DNA from: Nitratireductor aquimarinus
Lineage (GTDB): Bacteria > Pseudomonadota > Alphaproteobacteria > Rhizobiales > Rhizobiaceae
Length of the DNA stretch: 64,000 bases
NCBI RefSeq assembly: GCF_017255295.1
Contig: NZ_JAFKDE010000004.1
Span: 310,001-374,000, forward strand
Direction: 5' to 3'
Positions 17,166 to 25,539 of this stretch are shown here, piece by piece. The translations under genes and the position numbers were made by a program. A model generated the notes under the pieces. The model had not been told where the DNA came from and ran no database searches. It was given only the letters and a program-made list of their open reading frames with translations. Every line of letters begins with the position of its first letter. Position 1 is the stretch's first letter.

Positions 17166-17603
17166 ATGGATGAACTCGACGAACGCCTGATCACCCTTCT
17201 GCGCCATGATGCGCGCCGCAGCATCTCGGATCTGGCGATGGATCTGGGCGTGTCGCGCGCCACGGTGCGCGCCCGTATGGAGCGGCTGGAAAAGGCCGGT
17301 CACATTGTCGGATACACGGTCATCCTGCGGGCCGACACGGTGGAAGCGCCGGTGCGCGGCATCACCATGGTGGAGATCGAAGGGCGCTCCGCCGACCGGG
17401 TGATCCACGCGCTTGAGGGTTTTCCGGAAGTTTCCGCCGTTCACACCACCAATGGCCGCTGGGACATCGTGGTGGAGCTCGGCGCGTCCACACTGACCGA
17501 TCTCGACGCGGTGCTGCGCCGCATTCGCCTCATTCCCGGCATCATGAACAGCGAAACAAGTCTGCTTCTGGCCACCCCCCACAGCACCCGCGCGCGGCTG
17601 TGA
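17166..17603 (+). CDS. Lrp/AsnC-family transcriptional regulator of the arginine operon
   Basis: 145 aa. The N-terminal HTH (LDERLITLLRHDARRSISDL, then LGVSRATVRARMERLEKAGH) is followed by the C-terminal RAM/AsnC effector domain (ITMVEIEGRSADRVIHALEG, VSAVHTTNGRWDIVVEL). It is transcribed divergently from arginase-ocd, the usual arrangement for Lrp-type activators of arginine catabolism. No Shine-Dalgarno is visible before ATG 17166. The ligand is probably arginine or ornithine; not demonstrable from sequence. Confidence 0.93.
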   Translation: MDELDERLITLLRHDARRSISDLAMDLGVSRATVRARMERLEKAGHIVGYTVILRADTVEAPVRGITMVEIEGRSADRVIHALEGFPEVSAVHTTNGRWDIVVELGASTLTDLDAVLRRIRLIPGIMNSETSLLLATPHSTRARL

Positions 17604-17634
17604 TCGAGCACCTGCCTGCACCTGTCCGCACCGG

Positions 17635-17664
17635 GCTTATTCTGGCTTATTCGGGCTTATTCTG
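17635..17664. repeat. Short tandem repeat, three copies of a 10-mer
   Basis: Units GCTTATTCTG (17635-17644), GCTTATTCGG (17645-17654) and GCTTATTCTG (17655-17664) lie head to tail between the lrp gene and the oxidoreductase gene at 17730. A weaker 10-bp periodicity (CACCTGCCTG/CACCTGTCCG) precedes it at about 17609-17630. No coding function. Confidence 0.8.
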
Positions 17665-17729
17665 GCGTTAACCCGGCAAAGCTAACCTGCACTCCCCTGC
17701 CCCTTTCCAGAACCGGCGAGCAAGCGACG

Positions 17730-18797
17730 ATGCATTCAAGACCCTCAGAAACAATCCGCTGGGGCATCGTCGGCGCCGGCGTCATGGCCGAGCAGTTCGC
17801 CAGCGATCTGGCACTGACGGAAAAAGCCGCACTCACCGCCGTTTCCTCCCGCACGCCTGAAAAGGCCGCAGCCTTTGCCGCGCGGCATGGCAATGTCACG
17901 GCGCATGCCGCTTACCAGGCGCTTCTTGGCGACCCTTCAGTGGACGCGGTCTACATCGCCACCCCCAATGACACGCATTTCGAAATCGCCCGCGCCGCCA
18001 TCGAGAGCGGCAAGGCGGTTCTGGTCGAGAAGCCGCTGGTGACCACCAGCCGGGATGCCGCCCGGTTGGCGACACTTGCCTCGGAGCGCGGTGTCTTTCT
18101 GATGGAGGCCATGTGGACGCGCTTCCTGCCGGCCATCGCCAAAACCAGGGCGCTGATCGGGGAAGGCGCAATTGGCGAGGTCACGCGCCTGCGCGGCAGC
18201 CTCGCCTTCCACCACCCTTACGATCCCGAAAGCCGCTTTTATTCCAGAGCCCATGGCGGCGGGGCCATGCTCGATCTCGGCATTTACGGCATCTCGCTCG
18301 CCCGCTTCCTGATGGGCGAGCCGCTGGAAGTTGATGGCGAATGGCGACAGGCCCCAAGCGGCGTCGACAAATCCGCATCGGTGACGCTTCTGTTCGACCG
18401 GGATGTCGAAGCGCACCTCTCCTGCTCCTTCGAGCATGAGGGCGACAACTGCTTCATCATCGAGGGCAGCGACGGGGCGCTGGTTTTGCAGCCCCCCTTC
18501 ATTGCCGCAAACGCCGTCCTGCATTGCCGCAACCGGCTTGCAGCCCGCCTTGCCGCCTTTCCCGGCCAGTCGGCCCTGTCCCGCGCCATTCGCAAATTCG
18601 CGCGAGGCGCGCCATTGCCGGGCATCCACCGGCACGCTTTTCCCCGCGCGGGATACGGGCTTCAGTATGAAATCGCGGCGGTCGGCGACGCTCTCCGCGC
18701 CGGCCATACACATGACCGGCGCAGCGCCCCGCTCGACACGGCGCGCACTCTGGAAATCATCGAAACGGTTCTTGCCGAGCAAAACCGGAAGGGTTGA
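17730..18797 (+). CDS. Gfo/Idh/MocA-family NAD(P)-dependent oxidoreductase
   Basis: 355 aa. The N-terminal Rossmann fold has WGIVGAGVMAEQFASDL (Gly-x-Gly-x-x-Ala variant). Then come the family hallmark VLVEKPLVTTSRDA (EKP motif, residues 95-97) and the C-terminal domain with HGGGAMLDLGIYGISLAR, resembling dihydrodiol or glucose-fructose oxidoreductase members. Sugar or polyol dehydrogenase activity is the family norm; substrate unknown. It stands alone: lrp ends 126 bases upstream and the next gene is convergent 7 bases away. A GAGCAAGCGACG stretch precedes ATG 17730 but no strong SD is present. Confidence 0.9.
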   Translation: MHSRPSETIRWGIVGAGVMAEQFASDLALTEKAALTAVSSRTPEKAAAFAARHGNVTAHAAYQALLGDPSVDAVYIATPNDTHFEIARAAIESGKAVLVEKPLVTTSRDAARLATLASERGVFLMEAMWTRFLPAIAKTRALIGEGAIGEVTRLRGSLAFHHPYDPESRFYSRAHGGGAMLDLGIYGISLARFLMGEPLEVDGEWRQAPSGVDKSASVTLLFDRDVEAHLSCSFEHEGDNCFIIEGSDGALVLQPPFIAANAVLHCRNRLAARLAAFPGQSALSRAIRKFARGAPLPGIHRHAFPRAGYGLQYEIAAVGDALRAGHTHDRRSAPLDTARTLEIIETVLAEQNRKG

Positions 18798-18804
18798 GGA
18801 CCGC

Positions 18805-19971
18805 TCAGTCCTTCTGCGCCTCCGGCTTGAACGCAAAATGCGTTTTCGGCGTGTAATCATGCTCGCCGGCGCTCAGCGCCAGAACGAGCTCGGTCAGGTG
18901 CAGGGCCACCTTTCCTGAATAGAAGGGCATGCTGCCGCCAGAGAGCGCCTTCGCCTGCTCTGCAACGCCCCGGGCAAAATCGATCCGCGAGGGATAGGCA
19001 GGCAGGGCCTTGCCATCCTTCGGCGCGGTGCTCGCAACGCGCCGGCCGGGCGTGATGCGCAAAGGCAGGGTGCGCCCGATGCGGTTTTCGATCCCGTCAA
19101 GAACCTTCTGCAAAAGGCTGCGCTCACGCCCCGGCGCTGAAAGATGGATTGCGGAATTGTCGTCCCACAGGTCGCGCAGGATCATGCTTCCACGGTCGCC
19201 AAGCACGGTGAGCGAGCGGTCGCGCGGTGCTGCCAGCCCACAGGTGATCCGTGCCTTGACCCCGCTCTCGAAGGTCATGATGCCCACGGAGAAATCCGGG
19301 GCCAGCGCCTCGCCTTCAAGCTCCGGCCCCTTTTCGGCAAAGCAGAGGGCGGATGACGCCGACATATGCACAACGGGGCCGAACAGACCGACCAGCCAGC
19401 TCATTGCATAGCCGGCATGCTCCAGCGTGCACCCAACCTTGAACTCCTCGGCGCCCGGCCAGCGCGCGCCAGAGCGGCTGCGCCAGCTTCGCCAGTCGGC
19501 GCGAAACACGGGACCGTCTTCCATCTCGGCATAGACCAGCCGGGGCGCGCCAATGTCACCGCGCGCCAGGATCTGCGAGAATGTCCGGTAGGCCGAGCTC
19601 AACCCGTTGGCGGGCGCAGTGCAGAGAATGAGGCCGCGCTTTTCGGCCAGCGCTGCAAGCTCCATGGCCTCATCCAGCGACATCGCCAGCGGCTTCTCGC
19701 AATACACATGCTTCCCCGCTTCAAGACAGGCGCGGTTGATCTCGTAATGGCTTTCCGTGCTCGTCAGATTGACGACAATCGCAACATCAGGATCGCTCAG
19801 AAGTGCGGGCTGATCCTCATAGGCGCGCACACCATGAAAGGCGCAAAAGCGCTCCAGCCGCTCAGCCTTGCGGTCCCAAACACCGGCAAGTTCAAGCCCG
19901 GGGTGGTTGGCCAGCGTGGTCATATAGTAATCGGCAACAAAACCGGTGCCGATGAATGCGATTTTTGTCAT
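18805..19971 (-). CDS. Gfo/Idh/MocA-family oxidoreductase
   Basis: 388 aa. The Rossmann motif is IAFIGTGFVADYY at the N-terminus, the EKP motif (VYCEKPLAMSLDEAM) is near residue 93, and the C-terminal domain contains GCTLEHAGYAMSWLVGLFG. The residues between EKP and this motif (EDGPVFRADWRSWRSRSG) differ from the neighbouring oxidoreductase, so the two are not recent duplicates. The C-terminus FARGVAEQAKAL is typical of members acting on sugar moieties in surface-polysaccharide gene sets. Convergent with the 17730-18797 gene and followed upstream by the GH5 gene on the same strand (63 bases apart). Confidence 0.9.
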   Translation of the reverse strand: MTKIAFIGTGFVADYYMTTLANHPGLELAGVWDRKAERLERFCAFHGVRAYEDQPALLSDPDVAIVVNLTSTESHYEINRACLEAGKHVYCEKPLAMSLDEAMELAALAEKRGLILCTAPANGLSSAYRTFSQILARGDIGAPRLVYAEMEDGPVFRADWRSWRSRSGARWPGAEEFKVGCTLEHAGYAMSWLVGLFGPVVHMSASSALCFAEKGPELEGEALAPDFSVGIMTFESGVKARITCGLAAPRDRSLTVLGDRGSMILRDLWDDNSAIHLSAPGRERSLLQKVLDGIENRIGRTLPLRITPGRRVASTAPKDGKALPAYPSRIDFARGVAEQAKALSGGSMPFYSGKVALHLTELVLALSAGEHDYTPKTHFAFKPEAQKD

Positions 19972-20033
19972 GGGAGCGCCTCAATTTGAGACGGCTTACA
20001 ATTACCCGCCTAAGTTTTCCAGAGGACGCCAGT

Positions 20034-21284
20034 CTAGTTTTCCAACTCCCCGATCATGCGCAGCACATCATCTTCTGCCCGATGTCCGCCGAATTCTTCA
20101 ACAATTCCAAAGGCTCCACCATAGCCCCAGATAGACCAGGAAAAGCCACGCTCCTCGGCCTGCGCGATCATGTCACGCATATAGGCCGCTCTCCATTCGG
20201 CGGGCATCACATCCGGGTTCTGATATTCCTGACGGATCATCCCGAACTCACCGAGAATGATGTTCGCAGGATCGACGCCATACTTCGCCGCCCAGTCGGC
20301 AACGATGTTGAAGGGGGCCGCCATTTCGGCTTCCAGTTCCTCCTTCGTGTCGACACCGGCGATCAGCTCGTCCAGATAGGCCAGCATGCCGGCGCGGCGC
20401 AGGAATGGCGCGTCGTTGCGAATGCGTTCGCGCGCCTTCTCAATGGCTTCGGCCAGTGCTTCCGGGTGCGCATGCGGCGGATAGGGAACGCGCGTCACAT
20501 AGCGGATGAAATCGCCGGCCCACAGCGCCCCCTGCGAGGTCAGGACAAACGGCGCATAGGAGTGAAAGCCCCAGAGAATGTTGTCGTCGGGAATGGTGTT
20601 CGGGTTGAGCGCGGCAAGCCCTTCCGCCGTTCCCCAGCACGCGCCGGACAGTATCAGCGTCGTGCGTGGAGCCGACGAGCGCGCAGCGGCAAAGAGCCTG
20701 CCCAGCTGCTCGTCCCAGGCAGCGCCTTCCGCGCCCTCGCAGCCCGTCACCGGCTCGTTCAGAAGCTCGAATGCAACCATGGCCGGATCTTCTGCGGCGA
20801 GTGTCCGCCCCATCTCGCGCACCAGGTCCAGATAGCGCTCGAACAGGGCCTCGTCGCGCAGGATCTCCTCAACGCCTGCAAAGCGGTCCGCGCCGCGCGG
20901 AATGGGATGCAGATCGACGATGACCTTGAGGCCCGCCGCATTGATCGCGCGCGCGCCTTCGAGAACGGAAGCAAACAGCCTGTCGCGGAAGCCAGCCGAT
21001 TTCGGCGACAGGAACGGGATCGGATCGACCGGCATGCGCACGAAGTCGAAACCCGTCTCCTTCAGAAGCGCCAGATCTTCGGCATCGATCTTGCGACGCC
21101 ATTCGGGATAAGGCAGGAGCACGTCGTCCCGCGTCCACTCCGCTTCATCGGGCCATGTGTCCCAGATGTCGAGGTTGACGCCACGGGCAGGCGCAAACGT
21201 CGCCGCCTCAAGCGGTCCCGCGAAACAGGCCAGAAGGCCGGCAGCCGCAAGAAAGCCCCTGAACCGCATTGTTCTGCCCACCAT
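20034..21284 (-). CDS. Secreted glycoside hydrolase family 5-like (cellulase fold) protein
   Basis: 416 aa. An N-terminal signal peptide (basic MRFRG, hydrophobic core, cleavage near EAATF) indicates export. The TIM-barrel motifs of clan GH-A are present: FVRMPVDP near residue 83, acid/base Glu177 in ELLNEP, HSY near 241 and nucleophile Glu346 in ILGEFG. The start at 21284 has GGGGAG 9 bases upstream. It would cleave beta-glycosidic bonds in a glucan, mannan or the cell's own exopolysaccharide. Trp-rich loops (WDTWPDEAEW) near the N-terminus could form the substrate cleft. No carbohydrate-binding module seen. Confidence 0.88.
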   Translation of the reverse strand: MVGRTMRFRGFLAAAGLLACFAGPLEAATFAPARGVNLDIWDTWPDEAEWTRDDVLLPYPEWRRKIDAEDLALLKETGFDFVRMPVDPIPFLSPKSAGFRDRLFASVLEGARAINAAGLKVIVDLHPIPRGADRFAGVEEILRDEALFERYLDLVREMGRTLAAEDPAMVAFELLNEPVTGCEGAEGAAWDEQLGRLFAAARSSAPRTTLILSGACWGTAEGLAALNPNTIPDDNILWGFHSYAPFVLTSQGALWAGDFIRYVTRVPYPPHAHPEALAEAIEKARERIRNDAPFLRRAGMLAYLDELIAGVDTKEELEAEMAAPFNIVADWAAKYGVDPANIILGEFGMIRQEYQNPDVMPAEWRAAYMRDMIAQAEERGFSWSIWGYGGAFGIVEEFGGHRAEDDVLRMIGELEN

Positions 21285-21440
21285 GGCGGCGCTCCCCTCT
21301 CCGATCCTTCCGAGCGCGCATCAGCGCCCACGGCATACCAGTGGGTATCAGCCCCGGATTAACGAAATATAGCGATTTGCTTGCATACGGTGCACGCGCC
21401 GGTTGCGACCGGCAAAAGGCATTTGCGCAAGGGAAAGATG

Positions 21441-22217
21441 ATGACGGTGACTGACCAATGGCGGCCTGAAACGGCAGCCGGGGGATTTACGCGCGATGAC
21501 GAAGACATCGCTTTCTACACGCGCATCAACGCCCTTGTCCGCCCGGACATGGTGCTGGTCGACCTCGGTGCGGGACGCGGTTCGCGCTTCGATGAAGGCA
21601 CCTCTCCCTTCCGCAAAGATTTCTGCAATTTCCAGGGCAAGGTGAAGCACGTGATCGGCCTCGACGTCGATCCGGTGGTCATGGAACACCCGCATCTGGA
21701 CGAGGCGCATGTGATCGAGCCGGGCGGCAGGCTGCCGCTGGCGGATTCGAGTGTCGACATCATCGTGTGCGAATGGGTGATCGAGCATGTCGAGCATCCG
21801 CAGGAATTCGCCGACGAGATCCACCGGGTGCTGAAGCCCGGCGGCTGGTTCTGCGCCCTGACGCCAAACAGCTATGGCTATGTGGGCATCTCGAACCGCA
21901 TCATCCCCGACAGCGTGAAAGACCGGCTGATGCGCCTTGTCTGGCCGGAGCGGCCGCATGAGGACGTGTTCCCCACCTTCTACCGCATGAACACGATGGG
22001 CAGTGTCCGTCGCGCCTTCGGCGAGGAGAAGTGGACGCATCACGGCTACACGGCCAATGGCACGCCGCGCTACCACGGCAACACCGCAATCGGCTTTGCT
22101 GCCGTCGCCTTCTTTCAGGCGATCATGCCGCCGCCGATGCGGACCAATCTTCTGGTGTTTTCGCAAAAGCGTCCAGACGCCGCATCAGCGCGCGCAGAGA
22201 CTGCAAAGGCAGCCTGA
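21441..22217 (+). CDS. Class I SAM-dependent methyltransferase
   Basis: 258 aa. Motif I is VLVDLGAGRGSRFDEG near residue 35, the acidic residue after strand 2 is in VIGLDVDPVV, and motif IV-like IIVCEWVIEHVEHPQEF and the post-motif HRVLKPGGWFCALTPN give a Methyltransf_11 fold. ATG 21441 is preferred (AAGGG 7 bases upstream); ATG 21438 is the neighbour alternative. The rest carries FYRMNTMGSVRRAFGE and a hydrophobic C-terminal stretch, reminiscent of methyltransferases near surface glycan genes. Substrate unknown; single-gene unit. Confidence 0.9.
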   Translation: MTVTDQWRPETAAGGFTRDDEDIAFYTRINALVRPDMVLVDLGAGRGSRFDEGTSPFRKDFCNFQGKVKHVIGLDVDPVVMEHPHLDEAHVIEPGGRLPLADSSVDIIVCEWVIEHVEHPQEFADEIHRVLKPGGWFCALTPNSYGYVGISNRIIPDSVKDRLMRLVWPERPHEDVFPTFYRMNTMGSVRRAFGEEKWTHHGYTANGTPRYHGNTAIGFAAVAFFQAIMPPPMRTNLLVFSQKRPDAASARAETAKAA

Positions 22218-22290
22218 AATTCCGGAAATTTCGCCCCAAATTTCGTCATTCCGGGCAAAATTTCCGAAAAAATCACCGAATGAAAGAATT

Positions 22291-22312
22291 CGGGCGGCCA
22301 GTGGGCCGCCCG
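22291..22312. terminator. Hairpin terminator between convergent methyltransferase and ftsZ2 genes
   Basis: CGGGCGGCC (22291-22299) pairs perfectly with GGCCGCCCG (22304-22312) across loop AGTG. On the minus strand it is followed by AATTCTTTC, a weak U-rich tail, 7 bases behind the ftsZ2 stop codon; on the plus strand it lies 74 bases behind the methyltransferase stop. Probably a shared terminator, better for ftsZ2. Confidence 0.65.
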
Positions 22313-22318
22313 TCAAAA

Positions 22319-23344
22319 TCAGTGGATCGCCTGCGCCCGGAAGTCACCCGGCTGGCCGCCATTGGCGGCATCCTGTTCGGCCTGACTGGCAAGCCCGGCG
22401 GCAACCACCGAAACACGGAACGTGCCTTCCAGCTTGTCGTCAAAGATCGCGCCGACGATGATCTCGGCGTCGTCGCCGACCTCTTCGCGGATGCGGGTCG
22501 CGGCTTCGTCGACCTCGAACAGCGTCATGTCGCGGCCGCCGGAGATCGAGACCAGAACGCCGCGGGCGCCCTTCATGTTGGCCTCGTCCAGAAGCGGGTT
22601 GGCGATGGCGGCTTCAGCAGCCTTCATCGCGCGTGCGTCGCCCGTTGCCTCGCCCGTGCCCATCATCGCGCGGCCCATGTCACGCATGACGGAGCGGACG
22701 TCGGCGAAGTCGAGGTTGATCAGGCCTTCCTTGACGATCAGATCCGTGATGCAGCGCACGCCCGAATAGAGAACCTTGTCGGCCAGCTCGAACGCCTCGG
22801 CAAACGTGGTCTTGGCGTCGGCAATGCGGAACAGGTTCTGGTTGGGAATGACGATGACCGTATCGGCGGCCTGACGCAGAAGTTCGATGCCCTGCTCGGC
22901 AATGGCCATGCGGCGATTGCCCTCGAAGGTGAACGGCTTCGTGACGACAGCCACGGTCAGGATGCCGGCATTGCGCGCGGCAGCGGCGATGACCGGCGCT
23001 GCACCCGTGCCGGTGCCGCCGCCCATGCCGGCGGTGACGAAGCACATATGGGTGCCCGACAGATGATCCATGATCTCGTCGATGGTCTCTTCGGCAGCAG
23101 CCTGACCGATCTCCGGCAGCGAGCCCGCGCCGAGACCCTCGGTCGAATTCGCGCCCAGCTGGATCAGCCGTTCGGCCTTGGACATGGTCAGCGCCTGCGC
23201 ATCGGTGTTGGCGCCGATGAAGTCCACGCCCTGCAGATTGTGCGCGATCATGTTGTTGACGGCATTGCCGCCACCGCCGCCGACACCGATGATGGTGATC
23301 TTGGGGCGCATTTCAGAAATTTCGGGCTTCTTCTCGTCCGTCAT
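22319..23344 (-). CDS. ftsZ2: Cell division protein FtsZ, short FtsZ2-type paralogue
   Basis: 341 aa tubulin-like GTPase. The sequence has [14 protein letters not shown] for the nucleotide, tubulin signature GGGTGTG at 108-114, and the T7 loop NLDFADV with Asn210, Asp212 and Asp215 intact, so GTP hydrolysis should work. The protein ends about 20 residues after the globular domain (VVAAGL): the long linker and the C-terminal conserved peptide that binds FtsA are missing. This matches the short FtsZ2 of Sinorhizobium and relatives (about 344 aa), known there to be dispensable. I prefer ATG 23344 over the in-frame 23437 because the extra 31 residues are unconserved. An extended hairpin lies in the leader (23412-23481). 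Confidence 0.93.
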   Translation of the reverse strand: MTDEKKPEISEMRPKITIIGVGGGGGNAVNNMIAHNLQGVDFIGANTDAQALTMSKAERLIQLGANSTEGLGAGSLPEIGQAAAEETIDEIMDHLSGTHMCFVTAGMGGGTGTGAAPVIAAAARNAGILTVAVVTKPFTFEGNRRMAIAEQGIELLRQAADTVIVIPNQNLFRIADAKTTFAEAFELADKVLYSGVRCITDLIVKEGLINLDFADVRSVMRDMGRAMMGTGEATGDARAMKAAEAAIANPLLDEANMKGARGVLVSISGGRDMTLFEVDEAATRIREEVGDDAEIIVGAIFDDKLEGTFRVSVVAAGLASQAEQDAANGGQPGDFRAQAIH

Positions 23345-23411
23345 TGGGCCTTGGTCCTTCCTGGGGGCAAGCGGCGACAGCGAATCGCTCCGCCCGCGCG
23401 TCCGCCTGAAG

Positions 23412-23481
23412 GAATCAGAGTGCGCCGGCTTGTTCAAGTGTGCGCTACGCCCTGAACACCCGGAGTTTACAGCTCTGATTC
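23412..23481. promoter_or_regulatory. Nested inverted repeat upstream of ftsZ2
   Basis: GAATCAGAG (23412-23420) is the exact reverse complement of CTCTGATTC (23473-23481). Inside lie CCGG/CCGG and TGTTCA (23431-23436)/TGAACA (23453-23458). Together they can fold a long imperfect hairpin about 68-137 bases before the ftsZ2 start and 37 bases behind the stop of gpgS. It could terminate the glucosylglycerate operon or structure the ftsZ2 leader. Confidence 0.5.
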
Positions 23482-23518
23482 AAATGTGATGACGGCCTGT
23501 AACGCTTTCAATGGCGGC

Positions 23519-24730
23519 TCACGCATTATCCGCCTCGACACCCTCACGCAGCGTCCTCAAGACATCCGGGTCCGCCGACTGGACGCGGCTCCAGTTGGGG
23601 ATGAAGGGCGTCTCCATGGGATGCTCGAGAAAGGTATGGCCCGCCTCGACGATGTTCGCGGCAAAAAGCTCCACAGCCTTTTCCTCCCTGTGTCGGTCCA
23701 CATGGAGCCCGTTCATCACCGCGTCGTTGTAGTAGCGCTCGATCAGGTCGAGCGCGAGGCGGTAATAGGTGGCTTTCAGGGTGCGGAAATGCTCCTGGCT
23801 GAAGACGACGCCATCGGTGGCGAGCTTGCGGAAGATCGCCTTGGAAATGTCGATGGACATGCGCGAGAGACCGCGTGCGGCATCCTCCGCCGAAAGCGGC
23901 TGGTGCTTGTGGTCGTAACCGTCGCAGATATCCACCTGGCAAACCGCATGGCGGCCGAGATTGCGCCATGCCTCGGACAGGACACCGATCTCCAGCCCCC
24001 AGTCGGAGGGGATGCGGATATCCGGCAGAATGGAGGTGCGCATGGCGAATTCACCGGCCAGCGGGTAGCGGAACGCCTGCAGGTATTCGACATAGTCGCT
24101 GTGCCCGAAGGTGCGCTGAAGGGCGAGCAGCAGCGGCGCAATGAGGAGCCGGCTCACGCGGCCATTGAGCTTTCCGTCCGCAACGCGCGGATAGTAGCCC
24201 TTGCAGAACTGATAGGGGAAGGACGGATTGGCCAGCGGATAGACCAGCCGCATCAGCATTTCGCGCGTGTAGGTGATGATGTCGCAATCATGCAGGGCCA
24301 CCACATCGCTGTCCTGGCAGGCAAGCGTATAGCCCATGCAGTACCAGACATTGCGCCCCTTTCCAGGCTCCTCGGGCGCAAGCCCGAGAGCGGCGAGACG
24401 CTTCTGGACCGCCTTCAGGCGCGGCCCGTCATTCCAGAGGATCGAATGGCGCTGCGGCAGCCGGGCGAAATATTCCTGCGCGAAATGGAACTGCTCTTCA
24501 CTGGCGCGGTCGAGGCCGATGACGATGTGATTGATGTAATCAACCTCACAGAGTTCATCGACGATCCGCCCCAGCGCCGGCGCTTCAAGCTCGGAGAAGA
24601 GCGACGGCAGGATGAGTGTGATCCTTCGCCGTTCGGCGAAGAGCCTGAGCTGGCGTTCCATCTCTTCCGGCGTGGTCGTGCCGAGATTGTGCAGCGTGGC
24701 CACGGTGCCGCTCTGCTGGAAATCCGACAT
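23519..24730 (-). CDS. gpgS: Glucosyl-3-phosphoglycerate synthase (GT81-like glycosyltransferase)
   Basis: 403 aa GT-A fold glycosyltransferase expected to move glucose from an NDP-glucose to 3-phosphoglycerate. The metal motif Asp148-Cys-Asp150 is in VVALHDCDIITY. Family-specific stretches are FCKGYYPRVADGKLNGRVS, then LAPLLL-like hydrophobics, FRYPLAGEFAMR and IPSDWGLEIGVLSE. An N-terminal extension of about 35 residues precedes the fold. It is the last gene of a three-gene operon with a matching phosphatase (24742-25539) and a GH13 glucosylglycerate phosphorylase candidate. The whole set points to glucosylglycerate, a compatible solute made under salt or nitrogen stress. Donor nucleotide not deducible. 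Confidence 0.85.
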   Translation of the reverse strand: MSDFQQSGTVATLHNLGTTTPEEMERQLRLFAERRRITLILPSLFSELEAPALGRIVDELCEVDYINHIVIGLDRASEEQFHFAQEYFARLPQRHSILWNDGPRLKAVQKRLAALGLAPEEPGKGRNVWYCMGYTLACQDSDVVALHDCDIITYTREMLMRLVYPLANPSFPYQFCKGYYPRVADGKLNGRVSRLLIAPLLLALQRTFGHSDYVEYLQAFRYPLAGEFAMRTSILPDIRIPSDWGLEIGVLSEAWRNLGRHAVCQVDICDGYDHKHQPLSAEDAARGLSRMSIDISKAIFRKLATDGVVFSQEHFRTLKATYYRLALDLIERYYNDAVMNGLHVDRHREEKAVELFAANIVEAGHTFLEHPMETPFIPNWSRVQSADPDVLRTLREGVEADNA

Positions 24731-24741
24731 GGCGCTCCTCC

Positions 24742-25539
24742 CTATTCCGGTGCGTTCAACAGTGCGAGGATTTCCTCGTTCCAGCCTTCAGGTCCGGGAA
24801 GCCTTGCCCATCGTATCACCCCACCCTCTACCGGTGCGAACGGGGCGAGACCGGCATGGGCCGGATTGGGTATGACAATCCCGATATCGACGCTCTGCAG
24901 CATGGCGACATCATTGGGCGCATCGCCCAGCGCTACGCTGACCAGAGCTTCGTCTTCCGTGCGGTAGCGGGCAACAAGTTCGTCCACCCGCGCGCCCTTC
25001 GTTCCGCCGAAGGAGAGCGTGGCAAAGCGCCCGCCCTTTTGAACGGTGACGCCGTTCTCCTTCAACGCGGCACAGAAATCTGCGTAGCCCTCTTCCGTGC
25101 CGTTCCAGAGACCGGGTTCCGAAAAAGCGCGCTGTTTCGCGCGCGCGGCAGCCTCCATACTCAGGCCGGTGCGGGCCGCAACCTCTTCTGCGCTCCAGTC
25201 GGAAAAGCCGGTGAAATGCCGGCGCAATTCTGATGGAAGCGCATCCAGCGTGCGCATGAGGCGTTGATGTCCGGACGCCACGGGCTCGTCACCAGCCTCG
25301 TGCTCCGGCGGCAGAATGCCAGCGCCGTTTTCCACGATTGCAGGACAGTCGGAAAAGCCGGCCGCCTGCCGGATCGGCGCGACCTCGGCTGCGGTCTTGC
25401 TGGATGCAAGGATGAGGCGGTGCCCTTCGGCCCGCAACCGCGCAAGCGCCGGGCGGGCTGCATCGAAATCATAGGTCTCGTGGTCGAGCAGCGTTCCGTC
25501 CAGATCGCTGAAGACGATGAAGGACCGCCGGGCGCTCAT
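24742..25539 (-). CDS. HAD-superfamily glucosyl/mannosyl-3-phosphoglycerate phosphatase
   Basis: 265 aa Cof-type HAD phosphatase. Motif I is FSDLDGTLLDHET (Asp12, Asp14), motif II LILASSKTAAEV, and motif III/IV ALGDAPNDVAML near residue 210. The order DLDGTLLDHETYDF followed by SSKTAAEV and the VENGAG stretch is characteristic of mannosyl-3-phosphoglycerate phosphatases (MPGP family). It would remove phosphate from glucosyl-3-phosphoglycerate to give glucosylglycerate. It overlaps the upstream GH13 gene by ATGA and is followed 11 bases later by gpgS, so synthesis and dephosphorylation are co-expressed. Confidence 0.88.
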   Translation of the reverse strand: MSARRSFIVFSDLDGTLLDHETYDFDAARPALARLRAEGHRLILASSKTAAEVAPIRQAAGFSDCPAIVENGAGILPPEHEAGDEPVASGHQRLMRTLDALPSELRRHFTGFSDWSAEEVAARTGLSMEAAARAKQRAFSEPGLWNGTEEGYADFCAALKENGVTVQKGGRFATLSFGGTKGARVDELVARYRTEDEALVSVALGDAPNDVAMLQSVDIGIVIPNPAHAGLAPFAPVEGGVIRWARLPGPEGWNEEILALLNAPE

